Counted from the stretch's first letter, positions 32,783 to 42,728 are shown. The stretch: 46,716 bases of DNA from Pseudobutyrivibrio sp. ACV-2 (GCF_900107545.1 NZ_FNQZ01000019.1:1-46716), one strand, 5' to 3'. Notes: generated from the letters alone by a model not told the origin. Numbers and translations: made by a program.

Positions 32783-35032
32783 TTATTCTGCTATTGTAGT
32801 TATTTGAACATCAGTAGCATTTTCTGGTATCGTTCCCGGTGGAACTTCTGTTCCATCGAAAGTCTGGGTAATAACATTATAGGATGGCTGTTCTACAGGT
32901 TCTACCACTTCCCCCTCTGGATTGATTTCCTCAGGGTTTTCCTCGTCAAAGACTCCGTATGGTTCCTCCTCGCCTTCATCTTCATCCACAATTTCAAGCT
33001 CTTCCTGCTGTTCCTCAGTACCAATATATTTTACAGCTTTCTTGAAAGGAACCGGTGTCAGGTCTTTATGCACCTGTGACATATAATCCTCCCATATCTT
33101 TGCCGGATATGTGGAGCCTTTCAGTCCAGGCACTTTCTTAGGGATATCGTAGCCCACCCACACGCTTGTGGTGTAGTAGCCCGTGTATCCTACAAACCAA
33201 CCATCTCTGTTGCTATTAGTTGTACCAGTTTTGCCAGCTGCGGGCATATTTCCCATGTCGATGCCCTTTGCTGTTCCTTCGACCATTACAGATTGTAGCA
33301 TATCTGTCATAGTGCGTGCATCATTTTCTTTATAAACTTCTACTTCTTCATCCTCTTTTTCGTAGATAGTTTCACCTTTTGCATCCGTTATTTTTGTAAT
33401 ACAGGTAGGATTTCTCATATAACCATCATTGAAGATAGTCTCATACCCTTTAGCCATCTCAAGAGGACTCACCCCTACGGTCAGGCCGCCTAGACAGGCT
33501 GCCATTCCATAATCATCTTTTTCAATATGTGAAAACTCCAGTTTTTTCAGGTAATTAATACCAGTTGCAGGACCAATCTCTTCATATATCTTCCATGCTA
33601 TTGTGTTCTTTGACTTTGCCACTGCTTCCCGAAGTGTTATCTCACCGGAATATCCTCCGTCCGCATTCTCCGGCCCATCTTCAATTTCCTCATCCACCAC
33701 TATAGTATCAGGCGTATACCCCCTCTCGATGGCAGGTGTATATACAATCAACGGTTTTATAGCACTTCCGGGCTGTCTAAAACTTTGGAAAGCACGATTC
33801 AAAGTATATCCATTCACTTCCTGATTTCTTCCACCTACTATGGCCACCGTCATACCTGTTTTATTATCCAGGCACACTGCAGCCGCCTGAAGTGCATATA
33901 TCCCTTCATCATTTAAATCTGTAAATTCCTCAAGATTGCCGTCTATGGCATTTTGAAGCAGGTTTTGCTTCCCCATATCTATTGTGGTATAAATCCTGTA
34001 TCCTGAAGTAAAAAGCGATTTATTCCACTGGTCATAAGCCTCAGAATAGGCATTCTCATAATCTGTTTTTTCCGCCTCTGATGGGAAATCTGTAAGAAAC
34101 TCAAACCCGTCCGCTTCCATCAACGCCCGTGTAGCGCAGTAGTATATATAAGTTTCAACATAGTCGTTCTTTTGACTCTGGCTTCTTAAAAGAGTAATAG
34201 TTTCGCTTTTTGCTTCCTTATATGTTTTTTCGCCTATCACCCCATCATCAAGCATAGCCTTTAAAATCAGGTTGCGCCTAGTGATAGTATTATCAGGATT
34301 TGCCACAGGATTATAAAAAGTAGGGCTATTTGGAATAGCAAGCAGGTAACATATCTCCGACAATGACAAATCACTGATATCCTTACTGAAATATCCCTTT
34401 GCCGCTGCCTCGATGCCATAATATCCATTAGCGAAATACACGTTATTCAGATAAAATTCCAAAATCTGATCTTTGGAATATTTTTTCTCAAGCTCTGAGG
34501 CTATGTAAATTTCCTCAACCTTTCTCCGCCATGTTTTTTCTCTACTCAAAAATATTGTTCTGGCCAGCTGCTGGGTAATGGTACTTCCGCCCTGAGTGAT
34601 TTCCTTATCTTTCCAATAGGCATAAAGAGCCCTCACAATGGCCTTATAATCCACACCATTATGCTGGTAAAATTTTTTATCTTCTATAGAAGTAATCGCC
34701 TGAGTAACGTAGGTTGGAATCTGGTTGAAACTTAAATAATAGACATCCTTTTCACCCTTTAACACAGAAATCATCTGGCCATTTGCCGCATATACTTCAC
34801 TGGTTTCTATCTGTCTAAAAGTATCAGGGCTAGAATGCCGCACGATATCTACAGCCTCCGTCTTAAGCCTGGAGACCTCCGCAGCATAACCACTCACGTA
34901 ATAGAATGTGACTCCCGCCACAAGAATGAGCAGCAACACAATTTGAATTTTAATCATCCTAAGGATTTTCCTATCCCTAGACTTAGTTTTTTGCACGGTT
35001 CCACTCATACTCCCATTGTAAACAATTGCCAT
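32783..35032 (-). CDS. pbpA: Class A penicillin-binding protein (PBP1A-type)
   Basis: This bifunctional peptidoglycan synthase is about 749 aa. I prefer ATG 35032, preceded by GAGGAG; a GTG start at 35053 and an ATG at 35011 are alternatives. A cytoplasmic tail and one membrane helix (IKIQIVLLLILVAGVTFYYV) lead to a GT51 glycosyltransferase with EDKKFYQHNG and GGSTITQQLAR. The transpeptidase domain has the active-site SxxK in PGSAIKPL (about residue 424), SKN, and KTGTTNSNRDGW (about 600). The tail is Glu/Pro/Thr-rich. It acts at the outer membrane face, polymerising lipid II and crosslinking. murF and ddl nearby act earlier in the same pathway. The gene symbol is tentative. Confidence 0.92.
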   Translation of the reverse strand: MAIVYNGSMSGTVQKTKSRDRKILRMIKIQIVLLLILVAGVTFYYVSGYAAEVSRLKTEAVDIVRHSSPDTFRQIETSEVYAANGQMISVLKGEKDVYYLSFNQIPTYVTQAITSIEDKKFYQHNGVDYKAIVRALYAYWKDKEITQGGSTITQQLARTIFLSREKTWRRKVEEIYIASELEKKYSKDQILEFYLNNVYFANGYYGIEAAAKGYFSKDISDLSLSEICYLLAIPNSPTFYNPVANPDNTITRRNLILKAMLDDGVIGEKTYKEAKSETITLLRSQSQKNDYVETYIYYCATRALMEADGFEFLTDFPSEAEKTDYENAYSEAYDQWNKSLFTSGYRIYTTIDMGKQNLLQNAIDGNLEEFTDLNDEGIYALQAAAVCLDNKTGMTVAIVGGRNQEVNGYTLNRAFQSFRQPGSAIKPLIVYTPAIERGYTPDTIVVDEEIEDGPENADGGYSGEITLREAVAKSKNTIAWKIYEEIGPATGINYLKKLEFSHIEKDDYGMAACLGGLTVGVSPLEMAKGYETIFNDGYMRNPTCITKITDAKGETIYEKEDEEVEVYKENDARTMTDMLQSVMVEGTAKGIDMGNMPAAGKTGTTNSNRDGWFVGYTGYYTTSVWVGYDIPKKVPGLKGSTYPAKIWEDYMSQVHKDLTPVPFKKAVKYIGTEEQQEELEIVDEDEGEEEPYGVFDEENPEEINPEGEVVEPVEQPSYNVITQTFDGTEVPPGTIPENATDVQITTIAE

Positions 35033-35117
35033 TTTCTCCTCAATACACGCCACATTTTCACCACAATTTTTTCACTGTCCATAATCGTATTTCAAATTAT
35101 CGTGCTTTTGTTATCTG

Positions 35118-35402
35118 CACAGACACTCTATACATTTCGGGAATACTTCCCCGGTCTGGTGGCAGGATATGCAGGCGATTTTGGAATGAACCTAGTGAAA
35201 ATGGTAAGTGAGTTTTGCAAGTTTGGGCAGACCGAGCCATGGACGGCGAGGTCAAGGAGATGCTGAGCACGGATGCGAATATCGACTGGTGCCCAAACTT
35301 TCGAAAGTCACTTGCCAATTTTCACTTGGTGAATGGAGTATGAGCCTGCATATCCTGCCACCAGGCCGGGGAAGTATTTTGCATTCCTTGGATGTGTCTG
35401 TG
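35118..35402. repeat. 285-bp imperfect inverted repeat
   Basis: Arms of about 110 bases (35118-35229 and 35290-35402) are complementary about a centre near 35260. The outer ends are CACAGACAC/GTGTCTGTG. A 35-base core from AATACTTCCCCGG to GATATGCAGGC has one mismatch, and the inner ends are TTTGGGCA/TGCCCAAA. The 60-base centre has GACC/GGTC pairing. No ORF is credible. It could be a MITE-like element or a highly structured RNA. It sits between the divergent pbp and galM genes. Confidence 0.85.
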
Positions 35403-35469
35403 GTGAATTTCCAAACGTAACTTCCTTGTCTAATTTTCAATTAAAATTTGCTTACTTACCGAAATAACC

Positions 35470-35498
35470 TTGTATTTAAGGCGTTAGAGAATTATATT
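35470..35498 (+). promoter_or_regulatory. galM promoter
   Basis: TTGTAT (35470-35475) and TATATT (35493-35498) are 17 bases apart, leaving about 60 bases of leader before the GTG start. Confidence 0.6.
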
Positions 35499-35567
35499 AT
35501 AAAGAGTTGATAAAGTCTCAAATTAGGTTTATTTGAGGTATAACAGTTTTGTTTAGGGAGGTTTAAC

Positions 35568-36602
35568 GTGGATAAAGAGAAATTAGGCGTTACCAAAAAT
35601 GGCGAAGATATTATTGCCTACACATTAGTAAATAAAAATGGTATGCAGGCCAAAATCATGAACTTTGGTTGCAACCTGCTTGAACTTTGGGTTCCAGACA
35701 AGGAAGGCGTTCTTTCAGATGTGGTTCTTGGATACGATAAAATTGAAGATTATTTTATAAATAGCCCAAGCTTCGGCTGCTGCATCTGCCCTTATGGAAA
35801 CCGTATCGGTGATTCTAAGTTTACACTCAACGGTGTAGAGTATCAGCTTGATGCCAACGATGGCAAAAACAACCTTCACTCAGGTTTCAATCCTATGCAT
35901 AGACGCATTTGGGATGTAGAGTCAGTTGATGATAGCCACATCACATTCACATGCCACAAAGCTGATGGTGAATGCGGTTTCCCAGGAGAGATGGATATCA
36001 CTATCACTTATACTCTTTCTGATGACAATGCTCTAAAGCTTGAGTATTCAGGGCTTTCAGATGTTGATACTGTGTTCAACCCAACCAACCACAGCTACTT
36101 CAATTTGAACGGACACGACTCAGGAAGCGTTATGAACCACATCGTTTGGATTGATGCTGACAGATATACTCACACAGATTCTGAATCTATTCCACATGGC
36201 GAATGTCGTGAAGTTAAGGGCACTCCAATGGATTTCACAACTCCAAAGCCTCTTAGCCAGGATACTGAAGCAGATTACGACCAGCTTAACTGGGCAGGTG
36301 GTTTTGACCACAATTACTGCTTAAATGATCCTTCTTTAGACAAGCCATCTTGTACACTTGAAGATCCCGAGAGCGGCAGAAAGATGGAGGTTTACACTGA
36401 TTTGCCTGGTGTGCAGCTTTATGCTGGAAACTACCTTGATAATAGCCATATTGGCAAGGGTGAATTCCCTTACGATAGAAGATTTGGTGTATGTTTCGAG
36501 TCACAATTCTTCCCAAATGCCGTAAATGTGCCTGAATTTGCACAGCCAATTGCCAAAGCGGGGCAAAAAGTTCACTCAACAACTATCTACAAATTCATCT
36601 AA
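35568..36602 (+). CDS. galM: Aldose 1-epimerase (mutarotase)
   Basis: This 344-aa protein starts at GTG with GGGAGG seven bases upstream. It has the galactose mutarotase fold: NRIGDSKFTLNG near the start, the catalytic His in NLHSGF and in NPTNHSYFNLNG, and the general-base Glu in CFESQFFPNA near the C-terminus. It interconverts alpha and beta anomers of aldoses such as glucose and galactose in the cytoplasm, feeding the sugar kinases. It is monocistronic, with its own promoter and a terminator shared with murF. Confidence 0.92.
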   Translation: MDKEKLGVTKNGEDIIAYTLVNKNGMQAKIMNFGCNLLELWVPDKEGVLSDVVLGYDKIEDYFINSPSFGCCICPYGNRIGDSKFTLNGVEYQLDANDGKNNLHSGFNPMHRRIWDVESVDDSHITFTCHKADGECGFPGEMDITITYTLSDDNALKLEYSGLSDVDTVFNPTNHSYFNLNGHDSGSVMNHIVWIDADRYTHTDSESIPHGECREVKGTPMDFTTPKPLSQDTEADYDQLNWAGGFDHNYCLNDPSLDKPSCTLEDPESGRKMEVYTDLPGVQLYAGNYLDNSHIGKGEFPYDRRFGVCFESQFFPNAVNVPEFAQPIAKAGQKVHSTTIYKFI

Positions 36603-36608
36603 TACCAA

Positions 36609-36642
36609 AAAAGACATCGTCCAACTAAGACGATGTCTTTTT
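36609..36642. terminator. Bidirectional terminator between galM and murF
   Basis: AAAAGACATCGTC-CAACTAA-GACGATGTCTTTTT forms a strong stem with A and T tracts, between two convergent genes. Confidence 0.92.
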
Positions 36643-36677
36643 GTTTACCTGTAAATCAATGTGGAAGGTACACCCCA

Positions 36678-38057
36678 CTATTCAAATCTAGCCTTCAATG
36701 CCTCCACAACTTTACCAAACTGCATAAAATGTGAAGCCTTTACCAAAATAGTATCTCCACTTCTAACAATTGGTAATAAATCCGAAAGCATAGAGTCCAC
36801 ATCACTATAATGATGTGCCATACAAGAACTGTTCTTCTGGTTCAAAGATTTATTAATTTCTTCAGACAACTCACCTGCTGTAAATACGTAACCGATGTGA
36901 TTGTCCTCAAGAGCCTGTCCTATCTCGTAGTGGAGATTTTTCTCATCTACTCCAAGCTCGCCCATATCACCAAGTACTGCAATTGTGCGTCCTGCAGCTC
37001 TGCCAAGCACCTCAATTGAAGCCTTCATTGAAACAGGATTTGCATTGTAGCAATCATCAATAATGGTAATGCCACGCACTGTGATGACATTATTACGACC
37101 TGCGATTGTGCCTGCACTTTCAAGCCCTTTTTTGATATCCTCCTTTGAAAGTCCAAGTTCGTTTCCAACTGCTGCTGCAGCAAGGGCGTTAGCCACGTTA
37201 TGATTTCCAGGAAGAGGAATAGTAACGTCGATTTTTTCGCTATTAATGCTAATCACAGCCTTTGTAGCAGAAATTCCATCAGCCGCAACATCTGTCGCAC
37301 TGATTTCCTGACCATTTAAGCCATAGAATACCTTTTTAAGACCAAGTGTATCCGCACCTGCTAGCTTGTCATCGTCACCATTTAATATAACTGTGCCACC
37401 TTCTGGCATGTGCTCAAACACTTCAGTTTTAGCCTTTAAAATACCATCTCTGTCCTTAAGGAATTCAAGATGACACTGGCCGATATTAGTCATAACCACC
37501 ATGTCAGGCTTTGCAATATCTCCAAGGCGATGCATCTCTCCGAAATCAGAAATACCCATCTCCACAACAGCCACCTGATGCTCAGCCTTAATGCGGCAAA
37601 TGGTCAGTGGCAAGCCTATCTCGTTATTGAAGTTTCCTTCTGTCTTAAGCACATTAAATTTTGTGGAAAGCACCGATGTAATCATCTCTTTAGTGCTTGT
37701 CTTTCCCACACTGCCGATTACACCTACAACAGGGATTGTAAGTTCCATCCTATATGCTGTCGCAATCTGCTTTAGTGCTATTTTTGTGTCCTTAACGATG
37801 ATATATGGGCCTGAACATTTTTCCAGCTCATGCTCAGCCAATGAAGCAAGTGCCCCCTTTGAAAAGGCATCCTCAATAAAATCGTGACCGTCCACTCTGG
37901 CACCCACCATAGGTATGAAAAGAAAATCCTTTTCCACCTTGCGGTTGTCATTTACGGCTCCCATTATTTCTTTATCCTTCAGTGCCTCGCTGCCCTCCGG
38001 CAAAATCAGCTTGCCTTCAACAACCTGAGCCACCCTGCTAAGTGTCATGTTTTTCAT
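36678..38057 (-). CDS. murF: UDP-MurNAc-tripeptide--D-Ala-D-Ala ligase
   Basis: This 459-aa Mur ligase adds the D-Ala-D-Ala dipeptide to UDP-MurNAc-tripeptide, the last cytoplasmic step of precursor synthesis. The ATP loop is GSVGKTSTKE at 115-124 (most MurF proteins have GSNGKT). NFNNEIGLPLT is the MurF signature, and the central domain has GDDD, GNHNVANALAAA and IDDCYNANPVS in order. The start ATG has a weak GAGAAG upstream. It follows ddl by 72 bases on the same strand, so substrate supplier and user are linked. Confidence 0.95.
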   Translation of the reverse strand: MKNMTLSRVAQVVEGKLILPEGSEALKDKEIMGAVNDNRKVEKDFLFIPMVGARVDGHDFIEDAFSKGALASLAEHELEKCSGPYIIVKDTKIALKQIATAYRMELTIPVVGVIGSVGKTSTKEMITSVLSTKFNVLKTEGNFNNEIGLPLTICRIKAEHQVAVVEMGISDFGEMHRLGDIAKPDMVVMTNIGQCHLEFLKDRDGILKAKTEVFEHMPEGGTVILNGDDDKLAGADTLGLKKVFYGLNGQEISATDVAADGISATKAVISINSEKIDVTIPLPGNHNVANALAAAAVGNELGLSKEDIKKGLESAGTIAGRNNVITVRGITIIDDCYNANPVSMKASIEVLGRAAGRTIAVLGDMGELGVDEKNLHYEIGQALEDNHIGYVFTAGELSEEINKSLNQKNSSCMAHHYSDVDSMLSDLLPIVRSGDTILVKASHFMQFGKVVEALKARFE

Positions 38058-38129
38058 ATATTTCTTCTCTCTAAACCAATTCCCATCGAGTTTCTATGAT
38101 TAAATAGCACCACCGAAACTCACTTAAAA

Positions 38130-39173
38130 CTATGCGTACTTCTTTAATGAAACCTCTATCAGATGTTCACACAAATCCTCAAAATTCATGCCTGTCACTC
38201 CTGCTTCCTGTGGTAAAAGGCTTGTAGGAGTCATGCCAGGAAGTGTGTTTGCCTCCAGGCAGTAGATGTTTTCATTTTCATCCATAAGGAAATCCATACG
38301 TGCATAGGTTGTAAGTCCAAGTGCCTTAAACGCTATCTCAGCGTACTTCTGCATTTCCTTTGTGGCCTTTTCGCTAATTTCTGCTGGGCAGGTCTCAACT
38401 GCAGAGCCTGCTGCATATTTATTCTTATAATCGTAAAATCCCTGCTTTGGAGCGATTTCAATGATAGGAAGTGCCTTGTACTCGATTACACCATCAGAAA
38501 ACTCACGTCCAGAGATGAATGCTTCCACAACTACCTCATCTTCCCACTCAAAAGCTGCATCTAGAGCTGCGTCAAAATCAGCTGGATCATTTACGATTGT
38601 AACACCGATAGATGAGCCGCCACAGTTTGGCTTAACGATGCATGGGAATTTATCAAACTTAAAGCCTGCACGGTTTTCTTTTTTAAGAGAAACACCCTCT
38701 GGTACTGGAACACCGGCATTTTTTATTACTTCCTTTGTCATCTGCTTGTCCATGGCGATTGCGCTTGAAAGATAATCATTTCCAGTATATTTGATTCCGT
38801 ACAAATCAAATGCAGCCTGAACCTTTCCACTTTCGCCATCACCACCATGAAGTGCCATGAAAACAATATCTGCCATCTGGCAAATCTTGATTACATTTGG
38901 GCCAAAGAAGCTAGGACTCTTGTCCGCTCTGCTTGCAATAATCGCATCTATATCAGGAGCCTCAGTCGGAATATCATTTACAACTACTGAATTCTCCTCG
39001 CTTTTTTCAAATATATCAGTTACATCACATTCCGCGTCAGAATAGCCCATAAATACATCAAGAACCAGTGCATTATGGCCTCTGTTTCTAAGGGCCTTTG
39101 CAACCATTGTTCCAGATTTAAATGAAACGTCTCTCTCAGAGCTTAATCCGCCTGCTAATACAACAATATTCAT
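38130..39173 (-). CDS. ddl: D-alanine--D-alanine ligase
   Basis: This 347-aa ATP-grasp enzyme joins two D-alanines for peptidoglycan. The N-terminal GGLSSERDVSFKSG binds the first D-Ala. CIVKPNCGGSSIGVTIV is the ATP-grasp loop, and the C-terminus has ARMDFLMDEN, CLEANTLPGMTPTSLLP. The omega loop reads FYDYKNKY, the Tyr-containing form of D-Ala-D-Ala ligases rather than that of VanA-type D-Ala-D-Lac enzymes. AGGAGG precedes the ATG. It is upstream of murF on the same strand. Confidence 0.95.
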   Translation of the reverse strand: MNIVVLAGGLSSERDVSFKSGTMVAKALRNRGHNALVLDVFMGYSDAECDVTDIFEKSEENSVVVNDIPTEAPDIDAIIASRADKSPSFFGPNVIKICQMADIVFMALHGGDGESGKVQAAFDLYGIKYTGNDYLSSAIAMDKQMTKEVIKNAGVPVPEGVSLKKENRAGFKFDKFPCIVKPNCGGSSIGVTIVNDPADFDAALDAAFEWEDEVVVEAFISGREFSDGVIEYKALPIIEIAPKQGFYDYKNKYAAGSAVETCPAEISEKATKEMQKYAEIAFKALGLTTYARMDFLMDENENIYCLEANTLPGMTPTSLLPQEAGVTGMNFEDLCEHLIEVSLKKYA

Positions 39174-39321
39174 TATAATTTCCTCCTACGATAACTATTC
39201 TTCTCATGTACCGTAAAATGACCTTTAATCAACGTGGTGAACCACATATGAAATATCATAGAATAGTTACACTCCTGATGTAATATAGACTTTTTTACGC
39301 GAAATTACAAGCCTTTAGGGA

Positions 39322-40212
39322 CTACATATATGTCCTAATTCTATACTCTCCGTACATATGCCTCATGAGATTTCCTGTAGCTGTTAAAAACTCCCCTACA
39401 AGCCTTGCACCTTTCTCATCTCCTAATGTTCTACACACTTCTTCCTGAACGGTTAGGGAATCGAAAAATGTACGTGTATCATTATTATTTATATAGACGT
39501 TAAATACATATCCCAGGCATTCGTGCATAGTGTCGTAGTCCTCCTTTATAAGGCATGCTTTTGCTAATATGGCTGATATCTGCATGTACTTTTCCTTTAT
39601 AAATGGGCTTCTTTTATCCATCCTATTTGCCATCAGCCCTTTTAATATCATTTCTCCATCTTCCCGATTCCCTTTAAGTATATTTGCCTCGCCAATCATC
39701 AGTAATATTTCATATTCAATTTGAGATAGCTTCATTCTGGAAATATCACAAATTTTTGGCATGGGTCTTCTGATTTCAAATATCTTTACAATCTCACTTA
39801 AGAACTCATCCACCGTCATTCCAGATTTTCTTCTCATAGCCAGATATGCCAACACGAAATACTGGCTGTTTTCCTTATCTGATTTTTTATCATCTTCCAT
39901 ATATTTGCAAAAACGCTCCAGCGCTCTTTCAATTTCTTCAAGCCTTCCCCGCTTTATTGCTATTAAAAGCTCTTTCCTTGCATTTCTGAATTCAAACACC
40001 TCATCCAGATCCAGCTCATCATATATAATCCCATACTCCTCACAAACTCTGTTTATTTCCATAAACAGTTTTTTACTGGGAAGCTCGTGCCCGTTTTCAA
40101 TTCTCGAAATCGTCTCCCAGGCACAATTTACCATTTCTGCCAGTTCCTGTTGCGTTAATCCCATGTTTTTTCTCAACCAGCTAATGTATTTTCCATATTC
40201 AATCTGATTCAT
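39322..40212 (-). CDS. XRE regulator with TPR-like C-terminal domain
   Basis: This 296-aa protein has an N-terminal helix-turn-helix at about residues 7-45 (LRKNMGLTQQELAEMVNCAWETISRIENG). The rest is helical with TPR-like pairs (about 75-290), as in Rgg/PlcR-type peptide-responsive regulators. GGAGG precedes the ATG. No small peptide gene is evident next to it, so whether it senses a peptide is open. It stands alone between ddl and the hibernation factor gene. Confidence 0.75.
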   Translation of the reverse strand: MNQIEYGKYISWLRKNMGLTQQELAEMVNCAWETISRIENGHELPSKKLFMEINRVCEEYGIIYDELDLDEVFEFRNARKELLIAIKRGRLEEIERALERFCKYMEDDKKSDKENSQYFVLAYLAMRRKSGMTVDEFLSEIVKIFEIRRPMPKICDISRMKLSQIEYEILLMIGEANILKGNREDGEMILKGLMANRMDKRSPFIKEKYMQISAILAKACLIKEDYDTMHECLGYVFNVYINNNDTRTFFDSLTVQEEVCRTLGDEKGARLVGEFLTATGNLMRHMYGEYRIRTYM

Positions 40213-40316
40213 AAAAAATACCTCCTACTGATATAACTAAGGCCTACGCTCTTAATTACTATTTATCAGTAAGAGGTTAAAAATCATTGTATATTCTATT
40301 ATTTATTCACGAATTT

Positions 40317-40850
40317 TTAGAATTCTGGCTCAATTAAACCATATGCTCCATTCTTTCTCTTGTATACCACATTGATTTCGTCTGTATCAGCATTTCTAAA
40401 CATAAAGAAATCATGACCAAGCATTTCCATTTCAAGGCATGCATCCTCAGCATACATTGGCTTCATATCAAATTTCTTTGTACGGATAATCTGAATCTTA
40501 TCGTCATCATCTATTTTCTCTTCGATGAAATCCTGTGCAAAAATAGTTCTTGAATCAGACTGCTTTTTGTCGATAATCTTGTTTCTGTGCTTCTTGAGCT
40601 GTGCCTCCAATGTATTTGTAACAGCCTCAATAGAAGCATACATATCAGATGTAACTTCCTCAGCACGTAAATAACTTCCCTTCATTGGGATTGTAACTTC
40701 AATTTTCTGACGATCCTTTTCTACGTCAAGTGTGATGATTGCTTCTGTGTCCTTATTAAAATATTTGTCTAATTTCTTAAAACGCTCCTCCACCGCGTCC
40801 TTAAGTCCCTGGGTTAATTCGATGTTCTTTCCTGTAATTGTTGTTTTCAT
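40317..40850 (-). CDS. hpf: Long-form ribosome hibernation promoting factor
   Basis: I start at ATG 40850, beginning MKTTITGKNIELTQGLKDAV, the conserved start of this family; the frame is open 14 codons further. The 177-aa protein has the ribosome-binding N-terminal domain (about 1-100) and the C-terminal dimerisation domain from KKFDMKPMYAEDACLEMEML to the end. Long HPF causes 100S ribosome dimers in stationary phase in Firmicutes. AAAGGCGGT lies upstream of the start. Confidence 0.93.
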   Translation of the reverse strand: MKTTITGKNIELTQGLKDAVEERFKKLDKYFNKDTEAIITLDVEKDRQKIEVTIPMKGSYLRAEEVTSDMYASIEAVTNTLEAQLKKHRNKIIDKKQSDSRTIFAQDFIEEKIDDDDKIQIIRTKKFDMKPMYAEDACLEMEMLGHDFFMFRNADTDEINVVYKRKNGAYGLIEPEF

Positions 40851-41032
40851 GATGTCTACCGCCTTTACCAAAGAATTTAATAAACCCCTCAAATATTTAT
40901 TAATTTAAGGTTTTGATTTATCATGTAACTAGTATATCAAGAGATTTGAAAAACCACAATATATTATCTGATAATTAATAATTTGTTAATATTTTGTGTA
41001 CACTTTTTAATTTTATTCAATAGGAGTTTCAG

Positions 41033-41764
41033 ATGAAAAAAACAGCATTAATCACTGGCGCCAGCCGCGGTATAGGAAAAGCTATCGCAACTGCACTTGC
41101 CAAAGAAGGCTATCACCTTGCACTTTTCTGTCATAATAATTTTGAGTTACTGGAAGATTTAGCGAAACAGCTAAATTCAGAATATAAAATAGAGGTTTAC
41201 ACCTACTGTGGAGACATTTCTGATTATGAATTTACCATGACCTCCTGCGAGGATGCCCTGAAAAAGTTAGAACATATTGATGTTCTTGTAAATAACGCAG
41301 GCAAAGCTTCCATCGGTCTACTTACAGATATGACCGCCATGGACTGGAATAGCATGGTTGGAACCAACCTTTCTTCTTTATTTTATACTTCCAAAGTTAT
41401 TATTCCTGATATGGTGGCCCGTAAATCCGGTAATATCGTCAATATCAGCTCAATGTGGGGAAATGTAGGTGCCAGCTGTGAAGTTTGTTATTCATCCACA
41501 AAAGGCGGCGTAAACGCCTTCACAAAAGCCCTAGCCAAGGAACTTGGCCCTAACAATATCTCTGTTAACGCTATTGCCTGTGGTGTAGTTGATACTGATA
41601 TGAATGGAATGTTATCCGATGAAGAAAAGCAAGAACTATCTGATGAAATTCCGGTAGGACGCTTCTGTGCTCCCGAGGAAATTGCCGAAATAGTTCTTGG
41701 CATAATAAATGCCCCATCATACATGACGGGGCAAATAATTGGTGTTGATGGCGGCTATATTTAA
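41033..41764 (+). CDS. Short-chain dehydrogenase/reductase, FabG-like
   Basis: This 243-aa classical SDR has the nucleotide-binding TGASRGIG at 8-15, NNAG, and the catalytic residues S140, Y153 and K157 in ISSMWG and CYSSTKGG. The C-terminus IIGVDGGYI is typical of 3-oxoacyl-ACP reductases. The dinucleotide and substrate are not certain, and there are no fatty-acid genes beside it, so it may not be the housekeeping FabG. AGGAG precedes the ATG. Confidence 0.85.
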   Translation: MKKTALITGASRGIGKAIATALAKEGYHLALFCHNNFELLEDLAKQLNSEYKIEVYTYCGDISDYEFTMTSCEDALKKLEHIDVLVNNAGKASIGLLTDMTAMDWNSMVGTNLSSLFYTSKVIIPDMVARKSGNIVNISSMWGNVGASCEVCYSSTKGGVNAFTKALAKELGPNNISVNAIACGVVDTDMNGMLSDEEKQELSDEIPVGRFCAPEEIAEIVLGIINAPSYMTGQIIGVDGGYI

Positions 41765-41776
41765 GCCGCCTTTTAT
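41750..41776 (+). terminator. Terminator overlapping the SDR stop
   Basis: GGCGGC-TATATTTAA-GCCGCC-TTTT has the stop codon inside the loop. It ends the SDR transcript, and the convergent transketolase operon stops 12 bases away. Confidence 0.75.
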
Positions 41777-41787
41777 TAAATCTTTTA

Positions 41788-42726
41788 TTAGATGAATTCC
41801 TTAATCTGCTTGTAGATACCTGCAGCATCAAGCTCATACTTCTCAAGAAGCTTTACAGCTGGGCCTGACTCGCCAAATGTATCCTTTACACCGATGCGAA
41901 GCATCTTTGTAGGGCACTTTTCAGAAAGAACTTCTGCAACTGCTCCACCGAGACCACCGATTACTGAGTGCTCTTCAACTGTAACAACCTTGCCAGTCTT
42001 TGAAGCGCTCTTTACGATGAGATCTGCATCGATAGGCTTAATTGTGTGGATGTTAATAACCTCTGCATCAATACCATCCTCTGCTAACTTCTTTGCAGCT
42101 TCAAGTGACTCGTTAACCTCAAGACCTGTAGCGACGATTGTAAGATCCTTGCCTTCTTTAAGAACAACGCCCTTACCAATCTCAAACTTGTAATCAGCAT
42201 TGTCGTTGATTACAGGTACTGCAAGACGGCCAAATCTAAGATAAACTGGGCCATCCATCTTGTAAGCAGCCTCAACAGCAGCCTTTGCCTCTACATCATC
42301 AGAAGGATTGATGATTGTCATGCCTGGGATTGTACGCATAAGTGCGATATCCTCGTTACACTGATGTGAAGCACCGTCCTCACCTACTGAAATACCAGCA
42401 TGTGTAGCACCAATCTTTACATTAAGATGTGGATATCCAACTGAGTTTCTCACCTGCTCAAATGCACGTCCAGCTGCGAACATAGCAAATGAAGAGCAGA
42501 ATGGAACCTTTCCTGTGCTGGCAAGACCAGCTGCAATACCTACCATGTTTGACTCAGCGATACCGCAATCAATGTGGCGCTCTGGAAATGCCTTCTTAAA
42601 AATACCTGTCTTTGTAGCCTCTGCAAGGTCTGCATCAAGAACTACTACATTGTCATATTTCTCACCTAAAGCAACAAGTGCGTTACCGTAGCTTTCACGA
42701 GTTGCAATCTTCTTAACGTCTGCCAT
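41788..42726 (-). CDS. tktB: Transketolase, C-terminal subunit
   Basis: These 312 aa hold the pyrimidine-binding and C-terminal domains of transketolase: LDADLAEATKTGIF, IAESNMVGIAAGLA with the cofactor-activating Glu, GEDGASHQCNEDIALMR, and a C-terminal SVIGGLGGAVAE. With the N-terminal subunit two bases upstream it forms the split enzyme found in many Clostridia and Archaea. It moves two-carbon units in the non-oxidative pentose phosphate pathway using thiamine diphosphate. The symbol here is only a label for the second subunit. Confidence 0.92.
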   Translation of the reverse strand: MADVKKIATRESYGNALVALGEKYDNVVVLDADLAEATKTGIFKKAFPERHIDCGIAESNMVGIAAGLASTGKVPFCSSFAMFAAGRAFEQVRNSVGYPHLNVKIGATHAGISVGEDGASHQCNEDIALMRTIPGMTIINPSDDVEAKAAVEAAYKMDGPVYLRFGRLAVPVINDNADYKFEIGKGVVLKEGKDLTIVATGLEVNESLEAAKKLAEDGIDAEVINIHTIKPIDADLIVKSASKTGKVVTVEEHSVIGGLGGAVAEVLSEKCPTKMLRIGVKDTFGESGPAVKLLEKYELDAAGIYKQIKEFI

Positions 42727-42728
42727 TC

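Noticed and set aside
38130-39173. Vancomycin-type D-Ala-D-Lac ligase
   Set aside because: The omega loop is FYDYKNKY and no vanH or vanX is nearby, so it is an ordinary Ddl.
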